A DNA stretch of 64,000 nucleotides from Norana najaformis (GCA_964023275.1 OZ029921.1:16900204-16964203); one strand, 5' to 3'. Counted from the stretch's first letter, positions 44,201 through 49,174 are shown. The notes: generated from the letters alone by a model not told the origin. Numbers and translations: made by a program.

Positions 44201-46987
44201 TGTACCAGTTTTGGTGACACATAGATTAGTGCCATGAAAAAATGTGATACTAAAGGCGCACCGACAAAATCGCCCCGACAAAATAGCCCCGACATAATAG
44301 CCCCGACATAATAGCCCCGACATAATAGCCCCGACATAATAGCCCCGACATAATAGCCCCATAGACAAAACAGCCCCGTCAAAATAGCCCCGTCTACGCC
44401 GTGTGTTGCTCGGCTACGCATCTCAGCAACACATCTAACAGCTTCGTTCTTCGTCTTATCAGGTGCATGGTTATGTTCGGTGACCAGTGTTGCGTTATCA
44501 CTGAACTCCTTCAAACGTCCGCGACAGTTTTTCTCTACACACCTCCACGATTTACTCTCGTCGGCATTAATTCTCGCCTTACGATAACGGAACCCGTCTT
44601 TTAACAGCAACTCCTTTCCTTTCTGTGAGCCTATCTTCTCCATGCTCGGTCGACTTTCAGTTTTTGCAATCACTCAGAATCGTCCCTTTATATATGTGTG
44701 TTTTAGTTGTTTCTTCACTGGTCTACTATACAGGGTGCGAACCGATGAACCGATGAAAAGGACTCATATCACTTTATTCTACCCTTGATGTTGCCCGCGT
44801 GTTTCGCGTATTAGCGCCGCACCACACGAGTAACAGCAGGGCTATTTTGTCGGGGCTATTTTGTCTTGGGCTATTTTGTGCCGGGGCTATTTTGTCGGGG
44901 CTATTTTGTCGGGGCTATTTTGTCGGGGCTATTTTGTCGGGTCACCGATACTAAAACCTTATGCAAGTTAAATAAAGGCAACTAGATATGTTTCTTTATG
45001 ATCATGCATGGGAGAGCTTATGATGAATTAAGCTTAATCAGAATTTCACCAACATTTGCTTTCTCACTTCACATCTGGCATGCAGCAGCATGTTCTGTTT
45101 CAATAAAAGTTTTGCTACAGTTGATACACATGCTGTTAAAATATGAAATTAGACTCAGTAGAATTATTAGTTCAGTAGATGTTAGTTTACATTGTCTTGA
45201 GTATTTGCATCTGAAGAAATGACTGTTGACTTGAAGTATAGGAAGTTGAGCTCACAGAACCTGCAAGAATGCTTTTGAAGCACAGAGTGCACTTTTTATT
45301 CATGTACGATTTTAATTTAATGAGTGACTTGGCAGTGAATCAATGAATATTATATAAATATATATATATATTATATACATTTCTTTTTGTATGTTATTTA
45401 TCTGACTTGGTTTGTTTTATCCCAAATTCTAAACACAGTCTTCTAAAGTGCATTTAATGGAATATTTCTATGCTTAGCTAGTCTGTTGATAAGCCAGATG
45501 TTGTCCTTTCCACTTTACTTTCAAACTGATCTTTCTACACAGGAGTCCTCTACAGTAGAACTACTACTATTTTTCTGAAAGACTTTCATTCTTAATTGTA
45601 CTCTGTGAAATGAGTTGCCTTCTAATGTCAAGCATTTGGCTTGAAGACTTCCTCTTACCAATGAACGATCCTGATCAGATGGAGAGTGGAACTGAAGGAT
45701 TTAGATAAGCCGGCATTGTAGTGTTGTTTTCATGCATTATATTTAGAGTTTAAAGACTCAGTGTTTCCAGTTTTAACATTTAATTCATTTGCATAATGGA
45801 ATATATCCTAGGTAAAACACATGTGAAATTTATATCGAGCCTCTTTAACAGCAAATTTGTTGAAGTTTTCACTTGAATGAGTAGGATTGATGTTGGCTGA
45901 TTTACCCTGTTATTAGCAACTATGACTGACTGACCATGACTGCTGCATTGTGGTAGTCAATAACCGTTGGAACAGTGAACAGGAGTTGAGTTGAATTCTG
46001 CCTTTACAGGGACTTTTCACTCTTACTATTTCAGCTCTGTTATATAATACAAAATGAATTGTGCTAGACAGCCTTCAATTAATGCCTTTGGAATTGAATA
46101 CCAGAGCAGCAGAATTTTGAATAATAAAATATTAGAATGAATTATTGTTAAATATTATGAACAGATATTTTTGCAATAAGCCAACAGTTTTCCTAAATTA
46201 CTTTGCTTTTGTTTTTTAGGAAATAGATCAGTTGCCAAAACAGCAGAGAAGTAATCTTCAACTGCCTCAGCGGCCATCAGAACCAGTGGAAGAGACTTAT
46301 TCCTTTCCAAGCAAGAGTCCTCAGATTCCGCCCCCTCCTCCTCCTCCTCCTGAAAGAAACTCCTCTTTTGAAGTCTACCGAACTGGAAATGCATTCACAC
46401 CACTGAACACGAACATCAATTCCAATGCAGTTGGAGGTCAACAACTGACAGCGTCTCATGGGGCTTCAGCGGCCAAGAAAAGTGTATCCTTCCAGACAGG
46501 TGTTAATGCCCCAAACAATCAGTTCCGTTCATCCCCTGATGATTTCACTTGTCAGCGGCCAATTGGGTCTTTGGGATATCAAGCAAAACCCCAGAATGAT
46601 TATTCGAAGCAAACTGGTCCTGGAAACGTCTCTAACAATTTTTATTACCGAACTGTTGAACCGGCGACTCCTTTCACTCCTGGCACTAATGAAGTTTTCA
46701 TTCTTGAGCGGGGAACACCAGAGTCCAGTTCTCGGCATCAGAACTCTGTCCAAGTGACTCCTGGAGTTGTTGGTAGCCAGGAGCATTACCTTGATCCTCG
46801 TGAGAAGATTGCAGCAGCCAAAATGGCAGACACATTCGCAGCTGGCAGCTACACAACTCCAGAGAGAATGTCATTTCGAGATAAAATGAAACACTTTGCC
46901 AGCGAAGCTGGAGAGGAGACGCCAAAAGACCGATCAAAAATTTCCAGAGCTCAGCAACGACTTGAAACAGACCTGAGCATTCAGTGA
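6539..46987 (+). CDS. AFDN: Afadin (joined coding region, 25 exons, 5' end outside window)
   Basis: Afadin is a junctional scaffold that binds the cytoplasmic tails of nectins through its PDZ domain, Ras/Rap GTPases through two RA domains, and actin and catenins through its C-terminal half. Exons found here follow the family order: RA1 (window residues about 1-102), basic linker (103-187), RA2 (188-285), FHA (about 300-424), DIL (about 441-806), PDZ (about 833-960), proline-rich region (974-1470), charged coiled coil (1480-1629) and C-terminal tail (1630-1884). Summed exon lengths give 5655 nt, exactly 1885 codons with stop, close to the roughly 1800 residues I recall for vertebrate afadin. 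The extreme N-terminus, including the start codon, is not seen and should lie upstream. Identity rests on alignment from memory along the whole protein and is very secure; two 3' donors are ambiguous (see findings). Confidence 0.96.
7629..7741 (+). CDS. AFDN: AFDN exon: end of RA1 domain
   Basis: The acceptor is TTGTAG and the donor GTAAGT, phase 1 in and 0 out. The peptide continues with [20 protein letters not shown] and then [11 protein letters not shown], which closes the RA1 fold and matches the family. The next coding exon is 11 kb away. Confidence 0.93.
9133..9320. repeat. Perfect 94-bp tandem duplication (2 copies)
   Basis: Copy 1 is 9133..9226 and copy 2 is 9227..9320. Both start AACAGTGACAATTATTATTA and end CACATTTACAGCCTG, and no differences were seen. 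Perfect identity implies a recent duplication or an assembly duplication. Confidence 0.9.
9690..9745. repeat. Imperfect GC-rich inverted repeat around two GGCCGGCC sites
   Basis: The 8-bp palindrome GGCCGGCC occurs near 9691 and again near 9738, separated by CAG/CTG-rich sequence able to pair in part (CCAGCCAACTGGCC). It is much more GC-rich than its surroundings. No function is evident. Confidence 0.4.
9828..9854. repeat. GT microsatellite
   Basis: An interrupted run of TG dinucleotides (TGTGTGTGCATGTGTGTGCG) sits in the large intron. Confidence 0.85.
9978..10020. repeat. GAAA/GGAA purine microsatellite
   Basis: The strand is a pure purine tract of GAAA and GGAA units, a polypurine/polypyrimidine stretch in the intron. 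Confidence 0.85.
10490..11200 (-). mobile_element. LINE C-terminal fragment with GAT-rich tail (decayed)
   Basis: Read on the minus strand, frames include [20 protein letters not shown], then [18 protein letters not shown] and [15 protein letters not shown]. These match the region after the reverse-transcriptase domain of jockey/RTE-type LINEs (the segment usually read as LYGSETW, then RILTTEM). The minus 3' end runs into a GAT/GGT microsatellite (10495..10545), just as the related copy at 16985..18170 does. Reading shifts between frames and contains stops. Coding similarity weakens above 11200 but may reach 11440. Confidence 0.6.
10495..10545. repeat. ATC/GAT trinucleotide array (LINE tail)
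   Basis: A run of ATC and ACC triplets forms the 3' tail of the minus-strand LINE fragment. Confidence 0.85.
12130..12265. repeat. Dispersed SINE-like repeat, copy 2
   Basis: It shares GCAGAAATCTTG, a GAATTTGAAC block and TTTGGGTTGACTGTTCAGTG with 1131..1275. Neither copy encodes anything. Boundaries are approximate. Confidence 0.4.
13421..14467. mobile_element. TA-flanked DNA element with CAGTG ends (Tc1/mariner-like, non-coding)
   Basis: The left end reads CAGTGTGAATCATTTAATAT. The right end, reverse-complemented, reads CAGTGGAAAACACCTGATGT. The first 23 bases agree at about 16 positions. Each end is bordered by TA (13419..13420 and 14468..14469), the duplication made by Tc1/mariner/pogo transposases. 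No transposase frame is visible inside, so it would be a non-autonomous copy of about 1.05 kb. The weak terminal similarity keeps confidence moderate. Confidence 0.45.
14925..15030. repeat. Long TA dinucleotide array
   Basis: About 100 bp of nearly pure TA with a few G interruptions at the left. Open frames here merely encode alternating Ile and Tyr and are not genes. Confidence 0.95.
16985..18170 (+). mobile_element. 5'-inverted LINE fragment (decayed reverse transcriptase, GAT tail)
   Basis: The plus strand from about 17130 reads [20 protein letters not shown] followed by ILSPYLFNL (reverse-transcriptase motif B) and [15 protein letters not shown] (motif C, normally FADD). It continues with [19 protein letters not shown] and [15 protein letters not shown], and a GAT/GAC-rich tail. 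Left of about 17125 the element runs the other way: minus-strand sequence gives [18 protein letters not shown], the motif-A region that belongs upstream of motif B. This is the layout of a twin-primed insertion. Stops and frame changes show it is dead. The clade is RTE- or jockey-like and uncertain. Confidence 0.6.
18837..19092 (+). CDS. AFDN: AFDN exon: basic linker between RA1 and RA2
   Basis: The acceptor is GTTCCAG and the donor GTTTGT, phase 0 in and 1 out. The peptide includes the conserved block [19 protein letters not shown] followed by [12 protein letters not shown], seen in all afadins just before RA2. The start MNDFGVEN follows directly on RA1, with no long lysine-rich insert as in vertebrates. 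Confidence 0.92.
19743..19935. repeat. 98-bp imperfect tandem duplication
   Basis: Copy 1 is 19743..19840 and copy 2 is 19841..19935. Both carry AATTAATTAATGTTTACTCA, then GTTTAATAAAGTTTTGATA and CTGTTGCTATATAATCTGC, with a handful of substitutions. Confidence 0.85.
20214..20292. repeat. G-rich minisatellite (CCGGGGGGAAAT-like units)
   Basis: Four or five diverged units, such as ACCCGGGGGGGAAAT, GTCCGGGGGGAAAT and ACCCGGGGGGAT, lie within 80 bp. Runs of five to seven G could form G-quadruplexes. The unit style resembles the minisatellite ends of the Mutator-like elements in this window, but no second inverted end was found. Confidence 0.7.
20850..21912. mobile_element. Tol2-like hAT remnant (non-coding)
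   Basis: Both ends are packed with AAGTA/TACTT motifs, for example TTACTTAAGTAAAAGTTAC near 20940 and TACAAGTAAAAGTATTTCC near 21845. Such short motifs fill the subterminal regions of Tol2-type hAT elements. The exact ends and an 8-bp duplication could not be found, and no transposase frame is present. The interior carries a SINE-like segment at about 21190..21310. Confidence 0.45.
21190..21310 (+). repeat. tRNA-derived SINE-like segment
   Basis: The stretch TGGCACAGTTTGACAGTGTG followed by GGAATTTGATTCC resembles the A and B boxes of a tRNA-derived RNA polymerase III promoter. It lies inside the hAT-like remnant. The body and tail are not delimited. Confidence 0.4.
21930..22055. repeat. GAT/GGT trinucleotide-rich tract
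   Basis: An irregular run of GATGAT, GGTGGT and GATAATGGT units, ending in CATCATCATTG. It may be the tail of a lost LINE, as at 10495 and 18115, but no coding part adjoins it. Confidence 0.7.
22651..22808 (+). CDS. AFDN: AFDN exon: first part of RA2 domain
   Basis: The acceptor is TTCTTTAG and the donor GTGTGT, phase 1 in and 0 out. The peptide starts [20 protein letters not shown] and contains [16 protein letters not shown], the RA2 signature (vertebrate form: KYGLEKENPKDYC). RA2 is the second Ras/Rap-binding fold. Confidence 0.95.
22994..23105 (+). CDS. AFDN: AFDN exon: middle of RA2 domain
   Basis: The acceptor is TTTCAAG and the donor GTGACC, phase 0 in and 1 out. The peptide [15 protein letters not shown] is followed by [19 protein letters not shown], aligning to the vertebrate segment with DDDECPLQIFREWP. 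Confidence 0.93.
23783..23917 (+). CDS. AFDN: AFDN exon: end of RA2 and linker to FHA
   Basis: The acceptor is TTTCAG and the donor GTATGT, phase 1 in and out. It encodes [19 protein letters not shown] and [16 protein letters not shown]. The last block matches the conserved LPPEKLPYLVELSPG that opens the FHA domain. Confidence 0.93.
24683..24786 (+). CDS. AFDN: AFDN exon: first strands of FHA domain
   Basis: The acceptor is AATTTCAG and the donor GTATAA, phase 1 in and 0 out. The peptide has [20 protein letters not shown], including the FHA-type IGRE turn. It is shorter than the vertebrate segment here. Confidence 0.88.
25015..25215 (+). CDS. AFDN: AFDN exon: remainder of FHA domain
   Basis: The acceptor is GATTTTAG and the donor GTAAAT, phase 0 both sides. 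It encodes [20 protein letters not shown], a loop with [18 protein letters not shown], and [11 protein letters not shown], matching the FHA fold (the vertebrate end is FGASHVFKFVDP). Confidence 0.92.
25690..25739 (+). CDS. AFDN: AFDN micro-exon in FHA-DIL linker (50 nt)
   Basis: A TACTTCAG acceptor and a GTAAGT donor flank 50 nt, phase 0 in and 2 out, encoding [16 protein letters not shown]. The sequence is low complexity and unlike vertebrate afadin, but its phases fit both neighbours exactly. Confidence 0.7.
25848..25883. repeat. CATA tetranucleotide microsatellite
   Basis: About nine CATA/CATG units (ACATACATACATGCATACAT) lie just downstream of the micro-exon. Confidence 0.9.
26204..26296. 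repeat. Compound TA/CA/TA/TG hairpin microsatellite
   Basis: A TA run is followed by CA repeats, a central TA run and then TG repeats, bounded by TGCACACA and GTGTGTGCA. CA and TG arms pair, so 26233..26294 is a near-perfect inverted repeat able to extrude as a cruciform. Confidence 0.9.
26448..26503 (+). CDS. AFDN: AFDN exon: lead into DIL domain (56 nt)
   Basis: The acceptor is TTTTTAG and the donor GTAATC, phase 2 in and 1 out. The peptide [19 protein letters not shown] aligns with the vertebrate GPELILPASIEFRESSED that precedes the DIL domain. Confidence 0.9.
26504..29193 (+). other. AFDN intron (2.7 kb)
   Basis: Mostly AT-rich sequence without recognisable genes. A SINE-like unit with an ACCTT-rich tail is at about 28835..28970. 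Nothing else is supported here. Confidence 0.7.
28835..28970 (+). repeat. SINE with ACCTT tail, copy 1
   Basis: A tRNA-like A-box segment (TGGTAGTGCAGTGGATAG) is followed by CTCTGAGGAATGGTG, GGCATGTAATTAG and the tail TTACCTTACCTTACC. The same 3' part occurs on the minus strand at 61505..61735, so this is a dispersed family. Confidence 0.5.
29194..29399 (+). CDS. AFDN: AFDN exon: start of DIL domain
   Basis: The acceptor is GCTTTCAG and the donor GTCAGA, phase 1 in and 0 out. It encodes [20 protein letters not shown] and [15 protein letters not shown], matching the vertebrate STVHFKLSPTYVLYMACRY. The donor is weak, but the join to the next exon is in frame and matches the family. Confidence 0.93.
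29400..31250 (+). other. Two AFDN introns around exon 30189..30420
   Basis: The intron 29400..30188 has short GAGAATGCTTT repeats right after the exon (29445..29520) and TA-rich sequence at 29800..29940. The intron 30421..31250 shows nothing recognisable. Confidence 0.7.
30189..30420 (+). CDS. AFDN: AFDN exon: DIL domain, second part
   Basis: The acceptor is AATGTAG and the donor GTATGA, phase 0 in and 1 out. It contains [20 protein letters not shown] and [17 protein letters not shown], near-identical in pattern to the vertebrate ALAFWMANASELLNFIKQD and QMAFKYLVHCLQSELN. Confidence 0.96.
31251..31510 (+). CDS. AFDN: AFDN exon: DIL domain core
   Basis: The acceptor is TTTCTTTCAG and the donor GTCTGT, phase 1 in and 0 out. 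It encodes [25 protein letters not shown] and [18 protein letters not shown], the most conserved stretch of the protein. DIL domains are shared with class V myosins. Confidence 0.97.
32063..32405 (+). CDS. AFDN: AFDN exon: end of DIL domain
   Basis: The acceptor is CTCTTGCAG and the donor GTGAGT, phase 0 in and 1 out. The peptide includes [20 protein letters not shown] and [17 protein letters not shown], matching vertebrate CFKLNSLQLQALLQNY and LQLPFLLPEDGYSC. Confidence 0.97.
33473..33549 (+). CDS. AFDN: AFDN exon: DIL-PDZ linker
   Basis: The acceptor is TTTCTTTAG and the donor GTAAAA, phase 1 in and 0 out. The peptide [20 protein letters not shown] and HFSS align to the vertebrate GFCRLIPHTRSPGTWTIYF. 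Confidence 0.92.
34035..34181 (+). CDS. AFDN: AFDN exon: start of PDZ domain
   Basis: The acceptor is AACTGTAG and the donor GTAAGA, phase 0 both sides. It encodes [20 protein letters not shown] and VAAV. SLGLSIV is the carboxylate-binding loop that in vertebrates (MGLSIVAA) holds the nectin C-terminus. Confidence 0.95.
35218..35283 (+). CDS. AFDN: AFDN exon: PDZ domain, second part
   Basis: The acceptor is TAACAG and the donor GTACGA, phase 0 both sides. The 22-codon peptide runs from GVNQNIRR to [13 protein letters not shown], the PDZ strand with the conserved GGAA turn. Confidence 0.94.
35804..35877 (+). CDS. AFDN: AFDN exon: PDZ domain, third part
   Basis: The acceptor is TTTGAAG and the donor GTAGGA, phase 0 in and 2 out. 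It encodes [20 protein letters not shown] and MTQEG, matching the vertebrate DGRLAAGDQLLSVDGRSLVG. Confidence 0.95.
36055..36145. repeat. AT-rich tandem repeat, about 26-bp unit
   Basis: Three to four diverged copies of a TTTTAAATTGATTTTGTCCA unit lie in the intron. Confidence 0.7.
36712..36848 (+). CDS. AFDN: AFDN exon: end of PDZ domain
   Basis: The acceptor is GTTGTAG and the donor GTATGT, phase 2 in and 1 out. It encodes [20 protein letters not shown] and [15 protein letters not shown], aligning with the vertebrate AAELMTRTSSVVTLEVAKQG and AIYHGLATLLNQPSP. Confidence 0.95.
36849..38682 (+). other. AFDN intron (1.8 kb)
   Basis: AT-rich. A LINE C-terminal fragment lies at about 38075..38565 (separate entry). 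No vertebrate-like linker exons were found here; flanking phases (1 and 1) agree without them. Confidence 0.7.
38075..38565 (+). mobile_element. LINE C-terminal fragment (decayed)
   Basis: Plus-strand frames give [10 protein letters not shown] near 38170 and [18 protein letters not shown] near 38415, then [15 protein letters not shown]. These match the C-terminal tail of jockey/RTE-type LINE proteins (usual form: GRPRKNW, DLK and W). Frames shift along the fragment, so it is dead and 5'-truncated. Confidence 0.6.
38683..38829 (+). CDS. AFDN: AFDN exon: start of proline-rich region
   Basis: The acceptor is TTTCTTTTAG and the donor GTGGGT, phase 1 in and out. It encodes [20 protein letters not shown], then FSARVDG and [15 protein letters not shown]. 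The sequence is low complexity and not conserved, but phases agree. Confidence 0.85.
38977..40439 (+). CDS. AFDN: AFDN large exon: disordered proline/glutamine region and coiled-coil start
   Basis: The exon is 1463 nt, the longest in the gene, with phase 1 in and 0 out. Most of it is rich in P, Q, S, N, R and Y and is probably disordered, with a polyproline motif [13 protein letters not shown] that could bind SH3 or EVH1 domains. The last 80 residues are charged and helical ([20 protein letters not shown], then [20 protein letters not shown]). They match the vertebrate afadin block SAEESDRLRKLMLEWQFQ followed by its acidic run, which confirms the frame. Confidence 0.95.
40440..41282 (+). other. 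AFDN intron with A-rich repeat
   Basis: Apart from an AATAAA-rich simple repeat at 40970..41060 nothing is recognisable. Confidence 0.7.
41283..41404 (+). CDS. AFDN: AFDN exon: charged coiled coil 1
   Basis: The acceptor is TTGTGTAAG, phase 0 in and 2 out. It encodes [20 protein letters not shown], then [18 protein letters not shown], a charged helix typical of the afadin coiled-coil region. The 3' end is uncertain: a GT donor after 41404 (GTTACT) or a GC donor after 41398 (GCAATG) both keep the frame, differing by two residues. Confidence 0.85.
41621..42290 (+). mobile_element. L2/CR1-like LINE 3' fragment
   Basis: An open frame of 118 codons carries [34 protein letters not shown] and [20 protein letters not shown]. 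This is the region after the reverse-transcriptase palm in L2/CR1-clade LINEs (usual form: [30 protein letters not shown]). It continues past a stop into [16 protein letters not shown] and ends near 42285 in TTACTTACTTTCTTACTTA. The stretch of 357 nt without a stop suggests moderate age. Confidence 0.75.
42328..42442 (+). CDS. AFDN: AFDN exon: charged coiled coil 2
   Basis: The acceptor is GTTACAG and the donor GTAAGT, phase 2 in and 0 out. It encodes [20 protein letters not shown], then [18 protein letters not shown]. It starts only some 40 bp after the LINE fragment's tail. Confidence 0.9.
42930..43095 (+). mobile_element. L2-like LINE 3' end (second copy)
   Basis: A GTTGTAAGATACGGGGCGC block is followed by GAGTTTCTCACGAAGAAGTG and CTATGTGAATG, parallel to 2280..2345. 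Only the 3' end is present. Confidence 0.4.
43234..43353 (+). CDS. AFDN: AFDN exon: charged coiled coil 3
   Basis: The acceptor is GTTTAG, phase 0. It encodes [20 protein letters not shown], then [18 protein letters not shown]. Two donors six bases apart, GTGATG at 43348 and GTACTT at 43354, both leave phase 0. The longer version adds Val-Met. Confidence 0.85.
44197..44673 (-). CDS. FLYWCH-type zinc-finger frame inside the Mutator-like element
   Basis: This 158-codon frame starts at the ATG at 44673. Residues 15-72 fit the FLYWCH finger, a DNA- or protein-binding C2H2 fold: [27 protein letters not shown] and VTEHNHAP, with likely zinc ligands C45, C50, H67 and H69. FLYWCH fingers are known at the N-terminus of some Mutator-like transposases. 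From about residue 95 the frame only translates the left terminal minisatellite and then runs 58 bp past the element, so the natural protein is truncated. Whether it is expressed cannot be told. Confidence 0.7.
   Translation of the reverse strand: MIAKTESRPSMEKIGSQKGKELLLKDGFRYRKARINADESKSWRCVEKNCRGRLKEFSDNATLVTEHNHAPDKTKNEAVRCVAEMRSRATHGVDGAILTGLFCLWGYYVGAIMSGLLCRGYYVGAIMSGLFCRGDFVGAPLVSHFFMALIYVSPKLVQ
44246..44254. repeat. 9-bp target-site duplication, left
   Basis: GATACTAAA directly precedes the element and is repeated exactly at 44947..44955 after it. Nine-base duplications are typical of Mutator-like transposases. Confidence 0.9.
44255..44946 (-). mobile_element. Mutator-like element with minisatellite ends and FLYWCH frame (692 bp)
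   Basis: The left end begins GGCGCACCGACAAAAT and the right end, reverse-complemented, begins GGTGACCCGACAAAAT. Each end continues into an array of a 14-bp unit (GACAAAATAGCCCC on the left, about nine copies, GGGGCTATTTTGTC on the right, about seven), so the inverted repeats are built from minisatellites. The flanks carry a perfect 9-bp duplication. Between the ends lies a minus-strand FLYWCH zinc-finger frame, but there is no room for a transposase, so this is a non-autonomous copy. The intact duplication suggests a fairly recent insertion. Confidence 0.85.
44947..44955. repeat. 9-bp target-site duplication, right
   Basis: GATACTAAA, identical to 44246..44254. Confidence 0.9.
46220..46987 (+). 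CDS. AFDN: AFDN terminal coding exon
   Basis: The acceptor is TTTTTTAG; the frame enters in phase 0 and ends at TGA, 46985..46987. It starts [20 protein letters not shown], has an eight-proline run ([12 protein letters not shown]) able to bind profilin, EVH1 or SH3 partners, and ends with [17 protein letters not shown] and [16 protein letters not shown]. The end corresponds to the vertebrate LTFKERQRLFSQG and ASRKLTELENELNTK, the conserved afadin C-terminus. Confidence 0.95.
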   Translation, partial: EIDQLPKQQRSNLQLPQRPSEPVEETYSFPSKSPQIPPPPPPPPERNSSFEVYRTGNAFTPLNTNINSNAVGGQQLTASHGASAAKKSVSFQTGVNAPNNQFRSSPDDFTCQRPIGSLGYQAKPQNDYSKQTGPGNVSNNFYYRTVEPATPFTPGTNEVFILERGTPESSSRHQNSVQVTPGVVGSQEHYLDPREKIAAAKMADTFAAGSYTTPERMSFRDKMKHFASEAGEETPKDRSKISRAQQRLETDLSIQ

Positions 46988-47400
46988 GACAACCTAGTGC
47001 TTTACACATTACTTTCAGATTACGTAACATACTGCGTCTGTTGTTGAAGTATTAGCTGCCTGTGTCTGGGTTTAATTTTTAGTCATGCCTAGATGATTTC
47101 ACATTGTTCAGACTGACAGTCTTTTTACAGAAAGTAAAGTGGACCAGAATAATAATTTTTTTAATACATTTATCGCTGATGTGACATTTTAGACTAATTT
47201 CAATGTTTTAAGACACTTGCACCATTTTAAATGATGTAGCAGTTTAGTTGCAGCACTGAACTTGTGAATATATTTAAATATTACAGTTTAAGTTAGTTAA
47301 AACATTGCAAGATAAATTGATTGATTTCTTATCCAGCAAAGTCACTCATAATTGAATTTGTTTGATTCCTTGCCTAATAAAACATTTCAGTTTAGTGTTC
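46988..47400 (+). other. AFDN: AFDN 3' UTR
   Basis: T-rich, unstructured sequence from the stop codon to a cleavage site expected shortly after the AATAAA at 47376. A longer UTR cannot be excluded. Confidence 0.6.
47376..47381 (+). terminator. Candidate poly(A) signal of AFDN
   Basis: AATAAA is followed within 25 bp by T/GT-rich sequence (TTTAGTGTTCATTTTGTTCC), the usual downstream element. Confidence 0.6.
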
Positions 47401-48184
47401 ATTTTGTTCCAGTTTAACTTTGGCATGTAACCTCTTGAAAACTGTCTCTCATAATCAGTTTAAACCTAGTTATATATATATATATATGTATAGCTAAAAG
47501 AGACAATGAATATGGATGTGCCTTTTGAATATAAACCGAGTGAATTTTAAAGACTTGGTAGGAGGGGATTATTATCTAAATAATTAATGTTACTGTTGTT
47601 AACATTGCCCAGCTTTGCGTGCTAATTCTTAAGGTTGTAGCAAGGACCATTTATTGGTGGTAAAGCTGAATTCACATAATAAGAATACCTTACCTTTGAT
47701 AAACCTTTCCTTTAAGTACTGCCTGCATGTGTAAATACATATCACCTGAAAGCATCTTGCTTTTTTTGCACTTTTATGTTTGCATGTAACATGCACTTAT
47801 TAACTTCTTTAAACTTACAGGCAGAATATTTTAAAGTTGTATTCTATTTTTATTTTTGTAATGTTCAGTTAAACAGGGATAATAGTTTTAGTATTTTAAT
47901 TTTTTCTTTAATTAAAAATATTCAGGTTGGTTGCATAATTTATAGAATATTCAATTAACTGGATTGCGTGGCTTATTCTAAGCAATTTTGTTATTGCAAC
48001 TGTACTTGGCAGTTTTGTTATTTCACATTCTAAATGTGCTTTGCACTCTGAAAGCATCTGATTAATTTGAATGCCTGGCTTTTATTGTATTTCTTTACAG
48101 TTGACAAATCTGACTTCCGTGATCTTGTGCCATAATGTGCAAAAAATACAAAATTGTTCATGATCAGTGTTTGGCATTCTATAA

Positions 48185-48225
48185 AGCAAAGCTAGCCACA
48201 GTGGCCACTATGGCTGCTAGCTTTG
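48185..48225. repeat. Near-perfect palindrome
   Basis: CAAAGCTAGCCACAGTGGCC is followed by ACTATGGCTGCTAGCTTTG. The arms pair almost completely around GTGGCCAC. It may be the relic of a small foldback element. Confidence 0.7.
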
Positions 48226-48274
48226 TAAAGTAATGTAACCAGATACAATTACTTATCTTGCATGTATCTATTGT

Positions 48275-48348
48275 CGGGCTATAGTGATGAGAAATTACAG
48301 CAATTTATCTTGCAGGCTATAGTGATGAGAAATTACAGCAATTTACAT
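48275..48348. repeat. 37-bp tandem duplication
   Basis: GGCTATAGTGATGAGAAATT followed by ACAGCAATTTA occurs twice in succession. Confidence 0.8.
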
Positions 48349-48687
48349 TACATTTTTACACTACATTACCACAATAACTGGTTGATAACTGGCATATTCA
48401 CATTTGAGGTGGTGTGTGCATATTAGCTTTTCTCTTGTTTGGAAATAGTGTACCATTAAAAGCCTGTGAAATAATTGCCGATGGTTAGCTAGTGTAGCTG
48501 CTAGCTGAACAGGTTAACTGAAGACGTATGTGTCTCTGGAAGCTCCCTGGTCCTGGGGTTTGTAGGATCTTTTGCCTCTAACAACAATCCACAGGACACT
48601 TTTACATGTATAACCTTTCAGCTTGCACTGCCACTTGTGCACCGATCCCAAAAGGATGAAGGGCTGAGTTAGCTCAGAGGGCCTAAC

Positions 48688-48734
48688 CAGTGGTCACCAG
48701 TTATGTTTCAATCAGTGGTCACCAGTTATGTTTA
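48688..48734. repeat. 24-bp tandem duplication
   Basis: CAGTGGTCACCAGTTATGTT occurs twice, at about 48689 and 48713. Confidence 0.8.
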
Positions 48735-49168
48735 ATTTAACTGCAATTGCCACCTTATTATCCACAACCCAGTGTAGTAATCAATACTGGTCGTCTGTAT
48801 GGTATTATACCAATTCTGTATTATACATAGCATAAGTGTACTTGAATACTTAACATTTATGTTAATTTAATAGCTTGCCACTGATGCCATATTTTTTCAG
48901 TTGTTTAAAGCAATTATTATGCAAAGTCGGTGAACTTGAACCTGAGAAGCAGATGTATGTTGGCTAGGGGCCAGGACTGAGTCATGCAAAGGCCAGAGTA
49001 AAACCGTGGGTCTTGACAAGTGACTTTAAATGAAGATAGCGAATTGGACATGTCAGGTATTGTTGTGGTAGATGATTCCAAATAAGAGAGGCACAGCAAA
49101 GAAAGCACAAGATCCCTCAAATGCCCTGAATTCTAACGAGTAACCGATGACAAAAACATTCATATTGA

Positions 49169-49174
49169 TTTATT
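49169..49174 (-). terminator. Candidate poly(A) signal of ITSN
   Basis: TTTATT on the plus strand reads AATAAA on the minus strand. It is followed on the minus strand by T/GT-rich sequence (GAATGTTTTTGTCATCGG). It implies a 3' UTR of about 1.9 kb. Confidence 0.5.

Larger units (their letters stand above)
43354..46219 (+). other. AFDN last intron (2.9 kb)
   Basis: It hosts the complete Mutator-like element at 44255..44946. The rest is AT-rich, with a short TA run near 45355..45375, and shows no further exon. Confidence 0.8.
47401..49149. other. Intergenic region between convergent AFDN and ITSN
   Basis: About 1.75 kb separates the two predicted cleavage sites. It holds a TA run (47470..47486), a palindrome (48185..48225), two short tandem repeats and a tRNA-like stretch near 48660. 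No gene is visible. Confidence 0.65.

Noticed and set aside
46277-47030. Minus-strand frames opposite the last afadin exon
   Set aside because: They are shadows of the conserved plus-strand frame and lack splice or family support.
48655-48700. tRNA-like string GAGTTAGCTCAGAG
   Set aside because: It resembles a tRNA D-arm region, but no acceptor stem, anticodon arm or B box at the right distance could be found.
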